Part shown: positions 53,619 to 62,488 of the stretch, in pieces
Layout of the letters: every line of letters begins with the position of its first letter
Numbering within the stretch: the stretch's first letter is position 1
Assembly: GCA_964606665.1 (NCBI GenBank)
Contig: CAZSHS010000001.1
Coordinates: 124,001-188,000 of the forward strand
Direction: 5' to 3'
DNA: 64,000 bases
Source: Aved-18 sp964606665
Lineage (GTDB): Bacteria; Cyanobacteriota; Vampirovibrionia; Obscuribacterales; Obscuribacteraceae
Program-made: the position numbers and the translations under genes
Notes under the pieces: generated by a model
Told to the model about the DNA's origin: nothing
Database searches by the model: none
Seen by the model: the letters and a program-made list of their open reading frames with translations, nothing else

Positions 53619-54910
53619 TATTCGTTTTCTCCTTGTGTGGTCAGTTTGATATCGTCCAACCAGTGTCCCATTTTTTCTTTCTTGGTGAGCAAATAGCCCA
53701 TGTTGTGGCTATTGCAGGCCGGTGGCAAGCTTACGCGGTCAGTAATTTCTAGACCGTATCCTTCCAGTCCCACGATTTTGCGTGGATTATTTGTGATGAT
53801 TTTGACTGAGGTCAAGCCAAGATCGCACAAGATTTGAGCACCTACGCCGTAGTCGCGCAAGTCTGGTTTAAAGCCCAGGGACTCATTGGCTTCGACGGTG
53901 TCTTGTCCTTGCTCTTGTAATGCGTATGCTTTCAGTTTGTTTATTAGTCCAATACCGCGTCCTTCTTGGCGCAAATAAACTAATACGCCCGATTCTTCTT
54001 TTTGAATCAGTGCCAGCGCGCCTTCCAGTTGGGGTCCGCAATCGCAGCGCAGGCTTGCAAAAACGTCGCCAGTCAAACATTCGCTGTGAACGCGAATCAA
54101 GACATTTTCTTTGCCTGTGATGTCGCCTTTTACCAGAGCCAGATGGCAGCTATCGTCTAAAGTGTTGCGATAGCAGTAAAGATTGAAGTCTCCAAAAGCA
54201 GATGGCATGCGCACAACTGTTTCGCGCTTGACGAAGCGTTCTTGCTTCAGTCTGTAGGCAATTAATTGGGCAATGTTTATAAATTTGAGATTATTGCGAC
54301 GAGCAAATTCTTTCAAATGCGGGACGCGAGCCATTGTGCCGTCTTCGTTTAGGATTTCGCATATGACACCCGCTGGTGTGAGACCAGCCATACGAGCCAG
54401 GTCAACGGCGGCTTCTGTGTGACCGGCGCGACGCAGCACTCCGCCATCGCGAGCGACAAGTGGCGATATGTGTCCTGGGCGACGCAAGTCTTCTGGCTTG
54501 GCGTCTGAAGCTACTGCTACTTGAATTGTGGTGGCGCGATCAGAAGCGCTGATACCGGTGGTGACACCAAATTTTTTGTCTGCATCAACAGTGATTGTAA
54601 AAGCAGTCTGTTGCGATTCAGTGTTGTTTTCGACCATCAATGGAAGGTTTAAGGAACGAGCCTTTTCCTGGGTGATAGCAAGACAGACCCAGCCGCGGGC
54701 TTGGGTGACCATGAAATTGAGCATTTCTGGCGTTACTAATTCGGCTGCGCAAATGAGGTCGCCTTCGTTTTCGCGGTCTTCGTCGTCTGAAACGACAACA
54801 AATTTACCCTGGGCAATGTCGGCAAGCGCCTCTTCAACTGAGTCGAACACGTCATCCTGATGCTCAGAATATGGTGTAAGTTGTGGCTCAAGCGCGACAC
54901 GAGTTTCCAT
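53618..54910 (-). CDS. ribBA: Bifunctional DHBP synthase / GTP cyclohydrolase II
   Basis: The N-terminal RibB half makes 3,4-dihydroxy-2-butanone 4-phosphate from ribulose 5-phosphate. It has VVVSDDEDRENEGDLI, SASDRATTI and RRPGHISPLVARDGGVLRRAGHTEAAVDL. The C-terminal RibA half opens GTP. It has HSECLTGDVFASLRCDCGPQL (zinc cysteines), VYLRQEGRGIGLINKLKAYALQ and DLRDYGVGAQIL. Both sets of key residues are intact. A TTG at 54916 is also possible, but the ATG at 54910 with AGAGG upstream is preferred. It lies between ribE and ribH; ribD is not in the window. Confidence 0.96.
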   Translation of the reverse strand: METRVALEPQLTPYSEHQDDVFDSVEEALADIAQGKFVVVSDDEDRENEGDLICAAELVTPEMLNFMVTQARGWVCLAITQEKARSLNLPLMVENNTESQQTAFTITVDADKKFGVTTGISASDRATTIQVAVASDAKPEDLRRPGHISPLVARDGGVLRRAGHTEAAVDLARMAGLTPAGVICEILNEDGTMARVPHLKEFARRNNLKFINIAQLIAYRLKQERFVKRETVVRMPSAFGDFNLYCYRNTLDDSCHLALVKGDITGKENVLIRVHSECLTGDVFASLRCDCGPQLEGALALIQKEESGVLVYLRQEGRGIGLINKLKAYALQEQGQDTVEANESLGFKPDLRDYGVGAQILCDLGLTSVKIITNNPRKIVGLEGYGLEITDRVSLPPACNSHNMGYLLTKKEKMGHWLDDIKLTTQGENE

Positions 54911-54954
54911 AGCCAAAAACCTCTAGGTAATTTCTATAGAATTTAACTCTGAAA

Positions 54955-55611
54955 TTAAGAAACTGGAAGATTTTGTCCTACTTTATTAAGGTTTTCAAGA
55001 TAACCTTCTGCTAACAATCGGACCAGGTATTTTGCCATGATGTCGCATTCGATATTGCAAATAGCGCCGGGTGCCAAATTTTTCATGGTGGTCACCTCAA
55101 GCGTATGGGGAATGAGACAGACTGAAAAGGCAAAATTGCCGTCATCTTGGGGCGGAAAATCGACCACGGTCAAAGAAATGCCGTTGATTGTGACTGAGCC
55201 CTTTTCGATGAAATACGGCGACCATTTTTTGTCTAGACTAAAGACCAGAAAACGTGCGAAGCCGTCTTCTTTGATTGATTTGAGAGTTGCCGTCGTGTCG
55301 ACGTGGCCGCTCACTATATGACCGCCAAGCCGGTCTGACACTTTGAGCGCTTTTTCCATATTGACCAGGTCGCCCGCTTTAAGTGTTCCCAGATTGGTGC
55401 AACTGAGCGTCTGGTGTGAGGCTTCCACGTCGAAGGTAGAGGCTTTTTCGTCCCAGGCAATGACGGTGAGGCATGTGCCGTTAATTGAAATAGATTCGCC
55501 CATGGCGATGTCTTTGAAAACGTTTATCGCTTTGATTGAAAAGCGACTGCCATCTTTTGAAGTGACGACTTTGGCGATTGATCCGATTTCTTCTATGATT
55601 CCCGAAAACAT
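54955..55611 (-). CDS. ribE: Riboflavin synthase alpha chain
   Basis: RibE dismutates two lumazines to give riboflavin. Two lumazine-binding repeats are present: MFSGIIEEIGSI with SISINGTCLTV, and GGHIVSGHVDTTATL with SVTINGISLTVV. The protein ends with CNIECDIMAKYLVRLL. At 218 residues it is normal. AAGGAGGTGG lies just before the ATG, and the ATG shares its A with the stop of the preceding membrane-protein gene (TAATG). The gene is thus physically tied to the type IV secretion-like genes. No FMN riboswitch precedes it. Confidence 0.96.
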   Translation of the reverse strand: MFSGIIEEIGSIAKVVTSKDGSRFSIKAINVFKDIAMGESISINGTCLTVIAWDEKASTFDVEASHQTLSCTNLGTLKAGDLVNMEKALKVSDRLGGHIVSGHVDTTATLKSIKEDGFARFLVFSLDKKWSPYFIEKGSVTINGISLTVVDFPPQDDGNFAFSVCLIPHTLEVTTMKNLAPGAICNIECDIMAKYLVRLLAEGYLENLNKVGQNLPVS

Positions 55612-56174
55612 TAGCCACCTCCTTGAGGCGCGGCCGAAAGCTCTTCAAACCCAGCTACTATTGGTTGCTGCGTTGCTTTTGAAATACCTATGAGGTAACG
55701 AAAGCAAAAATCTTGTTCTTGCGGACCCGATTCATCAGACGAGTGAATGGCAATTTTGCCTGCCACTGTGCAGGGGATCATCCCTTGCGGGGTAGGGTCG
55801 GACATTTGCACCCGGTCGAATCTGATTGCGCAAACTTGCCTTGAGCGTTTCAATTGAATGGCCATTGCTGAAAGTTCAGCGCCTTGAGTGAGCAAACCGC
55901 GCTCTTTGAGATATTTTTTGACGGTTGGGGCAAGCTCGCTATCTAGCGCTGCGGTGGAATCGACAAAAGTTAGATAAGTGGTATCAAGCAAGTGTGAAGT
56001 CACTTGTTTGGCGAAAATGACAAAACTTTGTTGCATTTGTTGGGGCAATTTATCTTGTTTTGGACGGGTGACGATCTGAAGCAAATTAATGGAAAGGCTT
56101 ACTGCAAGCGCGATATGTACGGCATAATGCTGTAGAAATTGCTTGGGGCTAATTTTGTTCAGGCGCCAGTACAT
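55611..56174 (-). CDS. Single-pass membrane protein, possibly VirB8/TraE-like
   Basis: A 187-residue protein with an N-terminal membrane helix (YAVHIALAVSLSINLLQIV) and a periplasmic domain. It contains LAPTVKKYLKERGLLTQGAELSAMAIQLKRSRQVCAIRFDRV, a proline-rich turn, CTVAGKIAIHS and FCFRYLIGIS, ending PIVAGFEELS. Length, topology and order of elements recall F-plasmid TraE, a VirB8-type component of type IV secretion systems. The similarity is weak and the call is inference. The gene follows a 115-residue membrane protein by 12 bases and overlaps the ribE start. Confidence 0.5.
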   Translation of the reverse strand: MYWRLNKISPKQFLQHYAVHIALAVSLSINLLQIVTRPKQDKLPQQMQQSFVIFAKQVTSHLLDTTYLTFVDSTAALDSELAPTVKKYLKERGLLTQGAELSAMAIQLKRSRQVCAIRFDRVQMSDPTPQGMIPCTVAGKIAIHSSDESGPQEQDFCFRYLIGISKATQQPIVAGFEELSAAPQGGG

Positions 56175-56186
56175 TTTTTGTTTCCG

Positions 56187-56534
56187 CTATTTCAACTCGA
56201 CTTTGCCAAGGATCCATTTATTTTGTTGCTTGTAGAAAGATAGATGGGCCAAAAAAGTTCCATTACTGGTGGCGCCATTGGTGGCAACACTTTGATTGCC
56301 GGATACCTCTACAATCGCGTCGTTGGTAGAGTGTTGTATCACTTTAGTGCGAACCGAATCAACAGTTGCGTTTGCTTTCAAATCAGGCCACTCCCAGGCG
56401 AAAATAGAACGCGCTAGATAATTTGCTTCTTCGCAAATTGCCATATCGCTAACCACTTTTAGTGTACCCCAGGTCACAATTAAAAGGGCGCAAAACAGGA
56501 TGAACCATTTATTGAAGCTGAAAATTCTTTCCAT
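56187..56534 (-). CDS. Small membrane-anchored protein of the T4SS-like cluster
   Basis: A 115-residue protein with one N-terminal membrane helix (WFILFCALLIVTWGTLKVVS) and a short exported domain ending GTFLAHLSFYKQQNKWILGKVELK. That ending resembles the last strands of NTF2-like domains such as VirB8 or TcpC. The ATG follows the VirB4 stop directly (TAAATG), so the two are coupled. I cannot name a family. Together with the next gene it may supply the periplasmic linker part of the complex. Confidence 0.55.
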   Translation of the reverse strand: MERIFSFNKWFILFCALLIVTWGTLKVVSDMAICEEANYLARSIFAWEWPDLKANATVDSVRTKVIQHSTNDAIVEVSGNQSVATNGATSNGTFLAHLSFYKQQNKWILGKVELK

Positions 56535-59291
56535 TTACTGATTATCGTGTCCCAGTCCCAGGAAGTATACAGCCTGTCTGCAAGCATCGGTATGGGGCAG
56601 TTTTGGATCCTTTCTTTTTACTTCTTCTATTTTTTTCAAACGGCGCGGAATATCTTTGATGGGCTCGGATGTGCATATCCAATAATCCATCGGACTTGGT
56701 ATCAGTTTGATGGTGCCATGGACAGCACCAACAATTAATAGCGCTTGAGATTCTTTGCGTTTCTCTTCGTCTTTGGAGAATTGTTCAATGGCGTGTACTT
56801 CGGCATTGCGCAGCCGGAGCACATCTTTGAGCAATTTTAGATCGCTTGGATCTTGGCGCAATAGAATTTTCATGTGTGAGTTTTTGACTACAGAATCTGC
56901 TTCTTCTTGTTGACGGAAAAAGTCCTTTAATTGTTGTGTAATTGAAACTAGCATCATACCGTAGTGACGAGCACGTCTTGATAAATCGTCCAGCAGTCTC
57001 GCTCCCGCTTTGAAGCGCATCAAAGTGGAAGCCTCGTCTATGATGGCTGCAAATCGCACGCCGCGCTCTTTTGATTCTGCTGCTTTTCGTCTGATGAAAT
57101 CTGCCAAGATGTAAACTGCGATACGCTCTAGGCGCGGTTCGTTCACTTCGCGTGTGTCGAACACGAGCATCAATTTTTCTGTATCTACGTTTGTGTATCC
57201 GTCTACAAGTCCGCCGAAGGCACCAGCTTTGGTGAATAGTGAAAGTCCACGAGCAAACTGAGCCAGTCGTTCCCTTTGCACAGGATCGTTTTCAGAAGCG
57301 GCAGCCTGAGCGGTTATACGAGCCAAGTCGGACATGACAGGCACTTTACCCATCATACTTGCTTCCATATAAGCAACGCGAATCAAGCCGTCTAACAAAG
57401 ATTTTTCTTCAACTGATAATTCTTCGCGACCTTCAGGTGCAAGCATCAAATCTAAAAGCGAAAGTAAACTTGATACTTTATCGTGCGAAGGCTCACCCTT
57501 CAAAGTGTCTTCAGGTCCCAGATCAAACGGATTTAGAATATTTCCTGAGTTTGGACCAAGGTCTACATAGTGGCACAAATCTGGTCCGAGCAATTCGGTG
57601 ATGAAACGATATGCACCAAATTTGTCTACAGTTTTGTCGATTAAAACAAAGCGCACACCCATCGGTAAGAGGCGCAAAATCATCATGGATACAGCGAATG
57701 ATTTACCCGCACCGGTCGTTCCCACAACGAACATATTGTTCGCGTCTTTGCCCGCCCCTCTAAAAAATGGATTGAGCAACACTGGTTCGCGCGATGCAAT
57801 AGCAAATCCAAAAGGCACGCCATCAGGCGTTCCGCACGCCGCTGTGAAAAATGGCCAGACTGTTCCGACTATAGGTGACATCACTCTGTGTATTACAGCC
57901 AATTTGTCTACACCCACAGGCAGAGTGGATTGCCAACTATCTAATTGTAATAGTTGACCGCGGTCTAAGTTGGCAGACTTATTTTTAAATACGCGTCTAA
58001 TTTCGTCTAAGTTACCTAAAAGCTCATCGCGACTGTCCGCAGTAGTGGTGATATACATGCTGATGTCAAAAGCTTTAGACGAGCTGCGCAAGAATTCTTT
58101 TATTGCAGTTCCTGCTCGATTAGTATTTTCTATGGCTTCTAAGTCGGGTGCTGCAAGCTGTGTGCTTGCCACCATGCCAATGTGATACTTTCGTTTTAGT
58201 TCCGCTCTAACTTTGTCCTGGTTACACTGATGTATGAAAACAGATAGTGTGTATTCAACGCTTAATGTAAGCAGGTCTACAAGCCATCCCATCCACGTGT
58301 CGTGTGGCAATTCGAAAATATATTGCGAGCCGATGTATTTTCCGTCCAGCCACAAATATTCGTCGTGTACTTTTAGTGCCGAACCGGCAAGCGTAGAAGC
58401 TTCAGATAGAGTCGGACTCGAGGCTGGAGCTTCAGGCTCGCGACGAGACAAACTGGGATTCAAATCAGAATAAATAAGATTGCGCACTTCGCGTCTAGTC
58501 AATATTTTGGGACGCAAGTTGCCTACGCGTAGCTGTTCGAAAGCGGTGCGAACCAGTCGATTGAGCGAATCTAAATATTCTTCGTGCTTTTGAATTGACC
58601 TGCGTCCAGACCAGGCGGAACCTGATTTGCAGTCGGGAGGTTGATAACTTATAACGATATAAAAATAGCGATCAGGAACGAAGCTGCGCTCCTGGATTCC
58701 GCGAAACCACTTGTCGGTGTATTCGGCGTACCATTTCAAATAACTGTCGTCGCTCTTGATGTGAATCTGATAGCGAGAAAGATACTCATCCACCGAAAGG
58801 TGTTTCGACTTAATTATTACTTGAATGTCCGTGTCACAAGAATTGGCAAAATTGGAAAAATGCTGCGCCATCTGGTCTCGGTCTTCTTCGTCGTACAAAA
58901 GAACGTTAATGCCTTTGATAGCTATGTATTTTCTAAAGCTGCCATCAGCCAGAACGACTACGCCCTCTTCTTCATCTTCGCCAGGAATGGAGTGAATGAA
59001 GCAAACGTCTTGCCAGCTATTGCCTCCGCGTTTATCTTTGGGAGGTCCAATTTCTGCACCACTTTCCCCATCTTCGGGATCCACCCCGAAAGGCAGGGCA
59101 TTTCGAACCGCTGCAGGCAATAAGTTGTGAAGTCCAGCGACGAAATTATTGCCAGCGTCACCAGGTTTCAAAGGCATCGTTTTGCCAGAAATTTCAGGCT
59201 CTGGAGCGGCTTTCTGTTTAGGAGGCACGCCGCGACCGGCGCCTTGGCGCCCAGATCGTTTTCTTCCACCTGAGTAACTTCCGCTGGCCAC
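56535..59291 (-). CDS. virB4: VirB4/TraC-family type IV secretion ATPase
   Basis: A 918-residue ATPase of conjugation-type secretion systems. The N-terminal 100 residues are Gly/Arg/Pro-rich. The VirB4 N domain follows. The ATPase core has FVVGTTGAGKSFAVSMM (Walker A near 530), FVLIDKTVDKFGAYRF, VRFAAIIDEASTLMRF (Walker B near 750) and SRRARHYGMMLVSITQQLKDFF. The start is GTG with a weak ribosome binding site, 87 bases after the PrgI-like gene. VirB4 is the most conserved T4SS component and is found in both conjugation and effector export. No relaxase or VirD4 coupling protein is present here. Confidence 0.92.
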   Translation of the reverse strand: MASGSYSGGRKRSGRQGAGRGVPPKQKAAPEPEISGKTMPLKPGDAGNNFVAGLHNLLPAAVRNALPFGVDPEDGESGAEIGPPKDKRGGNSWQDVCFIHSIPGEDEEEGVVVLADGSFRKYIAIKGINVLLYDEEDRDQMAQHFSNFANSCDTDIQVIIKSKHLSVDEYLSRYQIHIKSDDSYLKWYAEYTDKWFRGIQERSFVPDRYFYIVISYQPPDCKSGSAWSGRRSIQKHEEYLDSLNRLVRTAFEQLRVGNLRPKILTRREVRNLIYSDLNPSLSRREPEAPASSPTLSEASTLAGSALKVHDEYLWLDGKYIGSQYIFELPHDTWMGWLVDLLTLSVEYTLSVFIHQCNQDKVRAELKRKYHIGMVASTQLAAPDLEAIENTNRAGTAIKEFLRSSSKAFDISMYITTTADSRDELLGNLDEIRRVFKNKSANLDRGQLLQLDSWQSTLPVGVDKLAVIHRVMSPIVGTVWPFFTAACGTPDGVPFGFAIASREPVLLNPFFRGAGKDANNMFVVGTTGAGKSFAVSMMILRLLPMGVRFVLIDKTVDKFGAYRFITELLGPDLCHYVDLGPNSGNILNPFDLGPEDTLKGEPSHDKVSSLLSLLDLMLAPEGREELSVEEKSLLDGLIRVAYMEASMMGKVPVMSDLARITAQAAASENDPVQRERLAQFARGLSLFTKAGAFGGLVDGYTNVDTEKLMLVFDTREVNEPRLERIAVYILADFIRRKAAESKERGVRFAAIIDEASTLMRFKAGARLLDDLSRRARHYGMMLVSITQQLKDFFRQQEEADSVVKNSHMKILLRQDPSDLKLLKDVLRLRNAEVHAIEQFSKDEEKRKESQALLIVGAVHGTIKLIPSPMDYWICTSEPIKDIPRRLKKIEEVKRKDPKLPHTDACRQAVYFLGLGHDNQ

Positions 59292-59378
59292 TAATTTCTC
59301 GCTTTAAAAGACTCCTTAACTCAATAGTACCCAAGATAAACGAGGAAGGTCAATTAATCCTCATTTCCGGCCACTCGA

Positions 59379-59756
59379 CTAGCGTCTAGAGCCGATAAAA
59401 TAATTGTCCTCTGGCGACTCTTCATCTTCGATATCGCTTGAAGGGTAAGGGATTCGTGGCTCGGGATGAGGCATGTATGTGGTCTGTTTCAGCCCCAAAC
59501 GGTACAGAAGGCTGTTTCGCCACCAGGCCATTGGTTTTAAATCTGTGAAAAAGCCAGCCACGATAGAAATACTGACGCAAAAGATAAAGGCAAAAAGGGC
59601 TACAGGCAGATTACCTATTTTCCAGTCGCCAGGAACCTTGCTAATGGCTAAAAATCCAAGCCCAATACCTATGGCAAGAAAAATAAGCTGGCGAATAGTG
59701 AAGCCAAAGAGTTTGACCGGCTGTTTTAAGTTTATGACTTGATAACTTTGTGCCAT
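59379..59756 (-). CDS. PrgI/VirB3-like membrane protein
   Basis: A 125-residue protein with two adjacent membrane helices (IRQLIFLAIGIGLGFLAIS, LPVALFAFIFCVSISIVAGFF) after a short N-terminus (YQVINLKQPVKLFGF). It is followed by MAWWRNSLLYRLGLKQTTYMPHPEP. This layout matches PrgI-family proteins, VirB3 counterparts that sit directly upstream of VirB4 in many systems. The acidic tail (DIEDEESPEDNY) is probably cytoplasmic. It follows the lipoprotein gene by 2 bases and precedes virB4, which supports the call. Confidence 0.8.
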   Translation of the reverse strand: MAQSYQVINLKQPVKLFGFTIRQLIFLAIGIGLGFLAISKVPGDWKIGNLPVALFAFIFCVSISIVAGFFTDLKPMAWWRNSLLYRLGLKQTTYMPHPEPRIPYPSSDIEDEESPEDNYFIGSRR

Positions 59757-59758
59757 AA

Positions 59759-61717
59759 CTAGTGTCTCTTGAGCGAAACTGTGGTGGACCCGTCGCTCAT
59801 ATTAATTGTCAGTCTATCGTTCCAGGGCTTACCCAGGATGGTGATTTTGCCTTTTACTTCTTCATTTGGCTTGACTGTAAGTGAATCAAATTCAGAGCGC
59901 AGAGAAGCGTCTGAAATGCGCTTGTTGCCCTCCGCCAATGAAATTTCATCTGGTGAGATTTTAAAATCGTCCGAGCCGGAATTACGCACAGACACTGTCA
60001 AAATCGATTTGCGAGCGGTGATGTCTATTTCTTTTAGGTCAAAACTTATGGGCGAGCGCGAAGTCTGGGTCGCGGGAGTTGGTGCAGGGGCACTGGTCTT
60101 TGCTGTCATTTTGGGCTTTTCTGGAGCAGAAGAAGGTGTTAAATCGTCGTCATCTTCTGACTTTGATTTCTTCTTGTTCGATTTATCGGATTTTTCTGAC
60201 TTATCGGCTTTAGCCACTTTGGCAGGTTTTTCTTTGATCTCTTTGACAATCATCTCTTTGCCTTTAGGGGCGGGACTTTCATCGTCGTCTGAATTGTCGT
60301 TGCTTGTATTTTCTTTGTGTCCGCCAAATATGCCGCCTAAGCCGATGGCATTGAACATTCCGCCGCCTTTCTTCTTGGCTTCGGGTTGGGCTGTTCTTTC
60401 GGCAGATGCTAGTGATGCCACAGGTGGTGTCACACCAGATACTTTTCCAATGATAGTGGATGCCGCACGCGCACCGGCGTTAGCTGCAAGCTCATATTGT
60501 GCTGTATTCATGTCTTCTTTGGCAGATTCGGCTTCGTTTTGAGCATTAGCAAGGTCTGCTGCTGCTCTTTGCTTTTCTGCTTTTGAATTGGCAACGTCAA
60601 CTTCTTGCTTTCGCGCCGACACTGTCTGCTGGGCAAGTGAGTATTTATTGTATTCGTACAAATATCGATAATATGATTGCACTAATTCTTGCTGAAGCTT
60701 TTGTACTTTATCGGTGCTCTTCTTGCCCATGTCTTGTGGCTTGAAGACTGAATTTACAACGCGAGGTGTGACACTGAAAATGCCCTTGGTCGAATCTGGA
60801 GGCAGCCCGACGTTAACTTGTTTCAGTCTATTTTCCAGGTCACCATCAGCATCGACTAAGTTTTGATATTGTTGAGTGGCCAATGCTCCGTTCCACAGAA
60901 CTTTTAGGTCGTCGCGTTGTTTGTACTGAGAGCGAGAGGGCATACCGGTTGGCTGGATTGGAACGAAATTGTCTTTTTTCTCTTTTTCTTCGTCGTCCGA
61001 ATCGGATGAGCTCGATTTTTTGCTAGAACCTGAGCCCGAGCCAAACAAGCCGCTAGGTCGTTGCTGCTCCGCCGGTGGTGCCGCTTGTTGGAAGGGCATT
61101 GGCGGAATTCCCCACTGGTTCAAAGCAGGGTTGGCGTAAGGATTCATGTAGGGATTAGCGTTTGGATCTGCGTAAGAAATATTGGCCTGAGTGGAGAGTG
61201 ATACTGCTGCTGGTGGTGGTGGAACCAGTCCTCCTGCCACTGCTCCTGGTGGCGGAGCCGGGACTGAACCGCCACCCTGGTAACCATTGTAAGCTCCATA
61301 GGTGGCAGGCTCTGAAGGTGAAGAATCTCCTGCTCCTTCAAAAGGGTTGGCTTCACTGGGCTTTGTGTTTGCCCGTGCCGCCGGAACTACTTGACTGTCG
61401 CTATCTGTGCTTGAATCGCCGCTTTGAGGCGCTCCAGAGAGTGCAGCCGAAATAGGGTCCATTGATACATTGGGCAGAAAACGACCTTGAGCGTTAGAAT
61501 TGTCTTGCAATCCACCATCTTGCATTTGCTGCTGATTCATCATTTGTTCTTGCTTGAGCTGAGCTAATAGCTCAGGATCCATTTTCGGTCGCACTTTACC
61601 TAGAACGCTTGATTGAGACCCGCCACTGGTCTGGCCGGAGTTGTTTCCGCCAAGCATTTGGCATCCTGTCAGCAATAGGAGGGAACCTGCAGAAATTAAA
61701 AAACGGGTGTAGTTCAT
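59759..61717 (-). CDS. Large lipoprotein with coiled coil and C-terminal beta domain
   Basis: A 652-residue lipoprotein (signal with lipobox LLTGC, Cys19). A Pro/Gly/Asn-rich region (NPYMNPYANPALN) is followed by a helical segment near 340-410 (VQKLQQELVQSYYRYLYEYNKY, AQNEAESAKEDMNTAQYEL) and a Lys/Asp-rich linker. The C-terminal domain of about 95 residues (ISFDLKEIDITARKSILTVSVRNSGSDDFKISPDEISL) looks like an immunoglobulin-type or DUF4352-type beta fold. It may be the outer-membrane anchor of the T4SS-like machine, in the place of VirB7/TraV, but this is inferred only from position. Confidence 0.68.
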   Translation of the reverse strand: MNYTRFLISAGSLLLLTGCQMLGGNNSGQTSGGSQSSVLGKVRPKMDPELLAQLKQEQMMNQQQMQDGGLQDNSNAQGRFLPNVSMDPISAALSGAPQSGDSSTDSDSQVVPAARANTKPSEANPFEGAGDSSPSEPATYGAYNGYQGGGSVPAPPPGAVAGGLVPPPPAAVSLSTQANISYADPNANPYMNPYANPALNQWGIPPMPFQQAAPPAEQQRPSGLFGSGSGSSKKSSSSDSDDEEKEKKDNFVPIQPTGMPSRSQYKQRDDLKVLWNGALATQQYQNLVDADGDLENRLKQVNVGLPPDSTKGIFSVTPRVVNSVFKPQDMGKKSTDKVQKLQQELVQSYYRYLYEYNKYSLAQQTVSARKQEVDVANSKAEKQRAAADLANAQNEAESAKEDMNTAQYELAANAGARAASTIIGKVSGVTPPVASLASAERTAQPEAKKKGGGMFNAIGLGGIFGGHKENTSNDNSDDDESPAPKGKEMIVKEIKEKPAKVAKADKSEKSDKSNKKKSKSEDDDDLTPSSAPEKPKMTAKTSAPAPTPATQTSRSPISFDLKEIDITARKSILTVSVRNSGSDDFKISPDEISLAEGNKRISDASLRSEFDSLTVKPNEEVKGKITILGKPWNDRLTINMSDGSTTVSLKRH

Positions 61718-61738
61718 TTAGAAAAAGCGGGATTACTC

Positions 61739-62437
61739 CTACTTACCTTTGACTTTAGTCAGAAGTGACCCTCTGACCAAGGTGTCGGTACGTGAACCGC
61801 CACCGCCAGAACCATAAGCGTTGCCAGCACCATAGTTTTCGCCGTAGTTAGCCGCAACAGGTCCTTTCGCCGCCGCGGGGGCAGCCATAGAACGCGCTGG
61901 CGCGGCTCCAACTCCAGACGGTCCGGTCTGTTGTTTGGGGGTCATCATACGACCAGCCAGGCGATTGGTGTTGGTACCGTCAGGCAAAGCGCTTTTGGGA
62001 GCCATTCCGCCTGCAGGTATGTTTGTTTCGCGACCAAATCCAGATTTGGGTAAAGGCATCGCGCCGGCACTTTGTGGACTGCCGTTTCTGTACGCGGGTC
62101 CGCCGCCGCCCATTTGAACGGGAGCACCGCCGCCACCACCAGAAGGGATGTCGCCTGCCGCCCCGCCACCGTTGCCGCCATAGCCGCCACCGGCACCCTT
62201 AGGTCCCGGAGGTAGTGGTACCATTTCTGGTGCCGAAGGAGCTTCGCGGAAATCTTTGATGAATGGGCGTTCGTCCAGGATTTGCATCTCGCGTGGAGCA
62301 TGATAATACTGAACTTTGTCCAGCTTGTTTTTTTGAATCTTGAAACCACCCTGAGCGAATGCCGCTTCGCCACTGCTTGCAAGCAGGGATAGCCCGGTTG
62401 CGCAGAGTGTCAGGTTGAGTAGTAATAGCTTTTTCAT
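61739..62437 (-). CDS. Exported Gly/Ala/Pro-rich protein
   Basis: A 232-residue protein with a signal peptide (LLLNLTLCATGLSLLASSGEAAFAQ). A short unique part (KLDKVQYYHAPREMQILDERPFIKDF) is followed by Gly/Pro/Ala low-complexity sequence with GGGGGAPVQMGGGG and similar runs. The end is basic (VRGSLLTKVKGK). No known domain is present. It lies 21 bases upstream of the lipoprotein gene and 51 bases after another Gly-rich exported gene, so it is probably part of the same operon. Confidence 0.65.
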   Translation of the reverse strand: MKKLLLLNLTLCATGLSLLASSGEAAFAQGGFKIQKNKLDKVQYYHAPREMQILDERPFIKDFREAPSAPEMVPLPPGPKGAGGGYGGNGGGAAGDIPSGGGGGAPVQMGGGGPAYRNGSPQSAGAMPLPKSGFGRETNIPAGGMAPKSALPDGTNTNRLAGRMMTPKQQTGPSGVGAAPARSMAAPAAAKGPVAANYGENYGAGNAYGSGGGGSRTDTLVRGSLLTKVKGK

Positions 62438-62488
62438 CTGGTTTCAATCCTCATTTGACTAGATAATTCCAACGGTAATAATTTTGGT

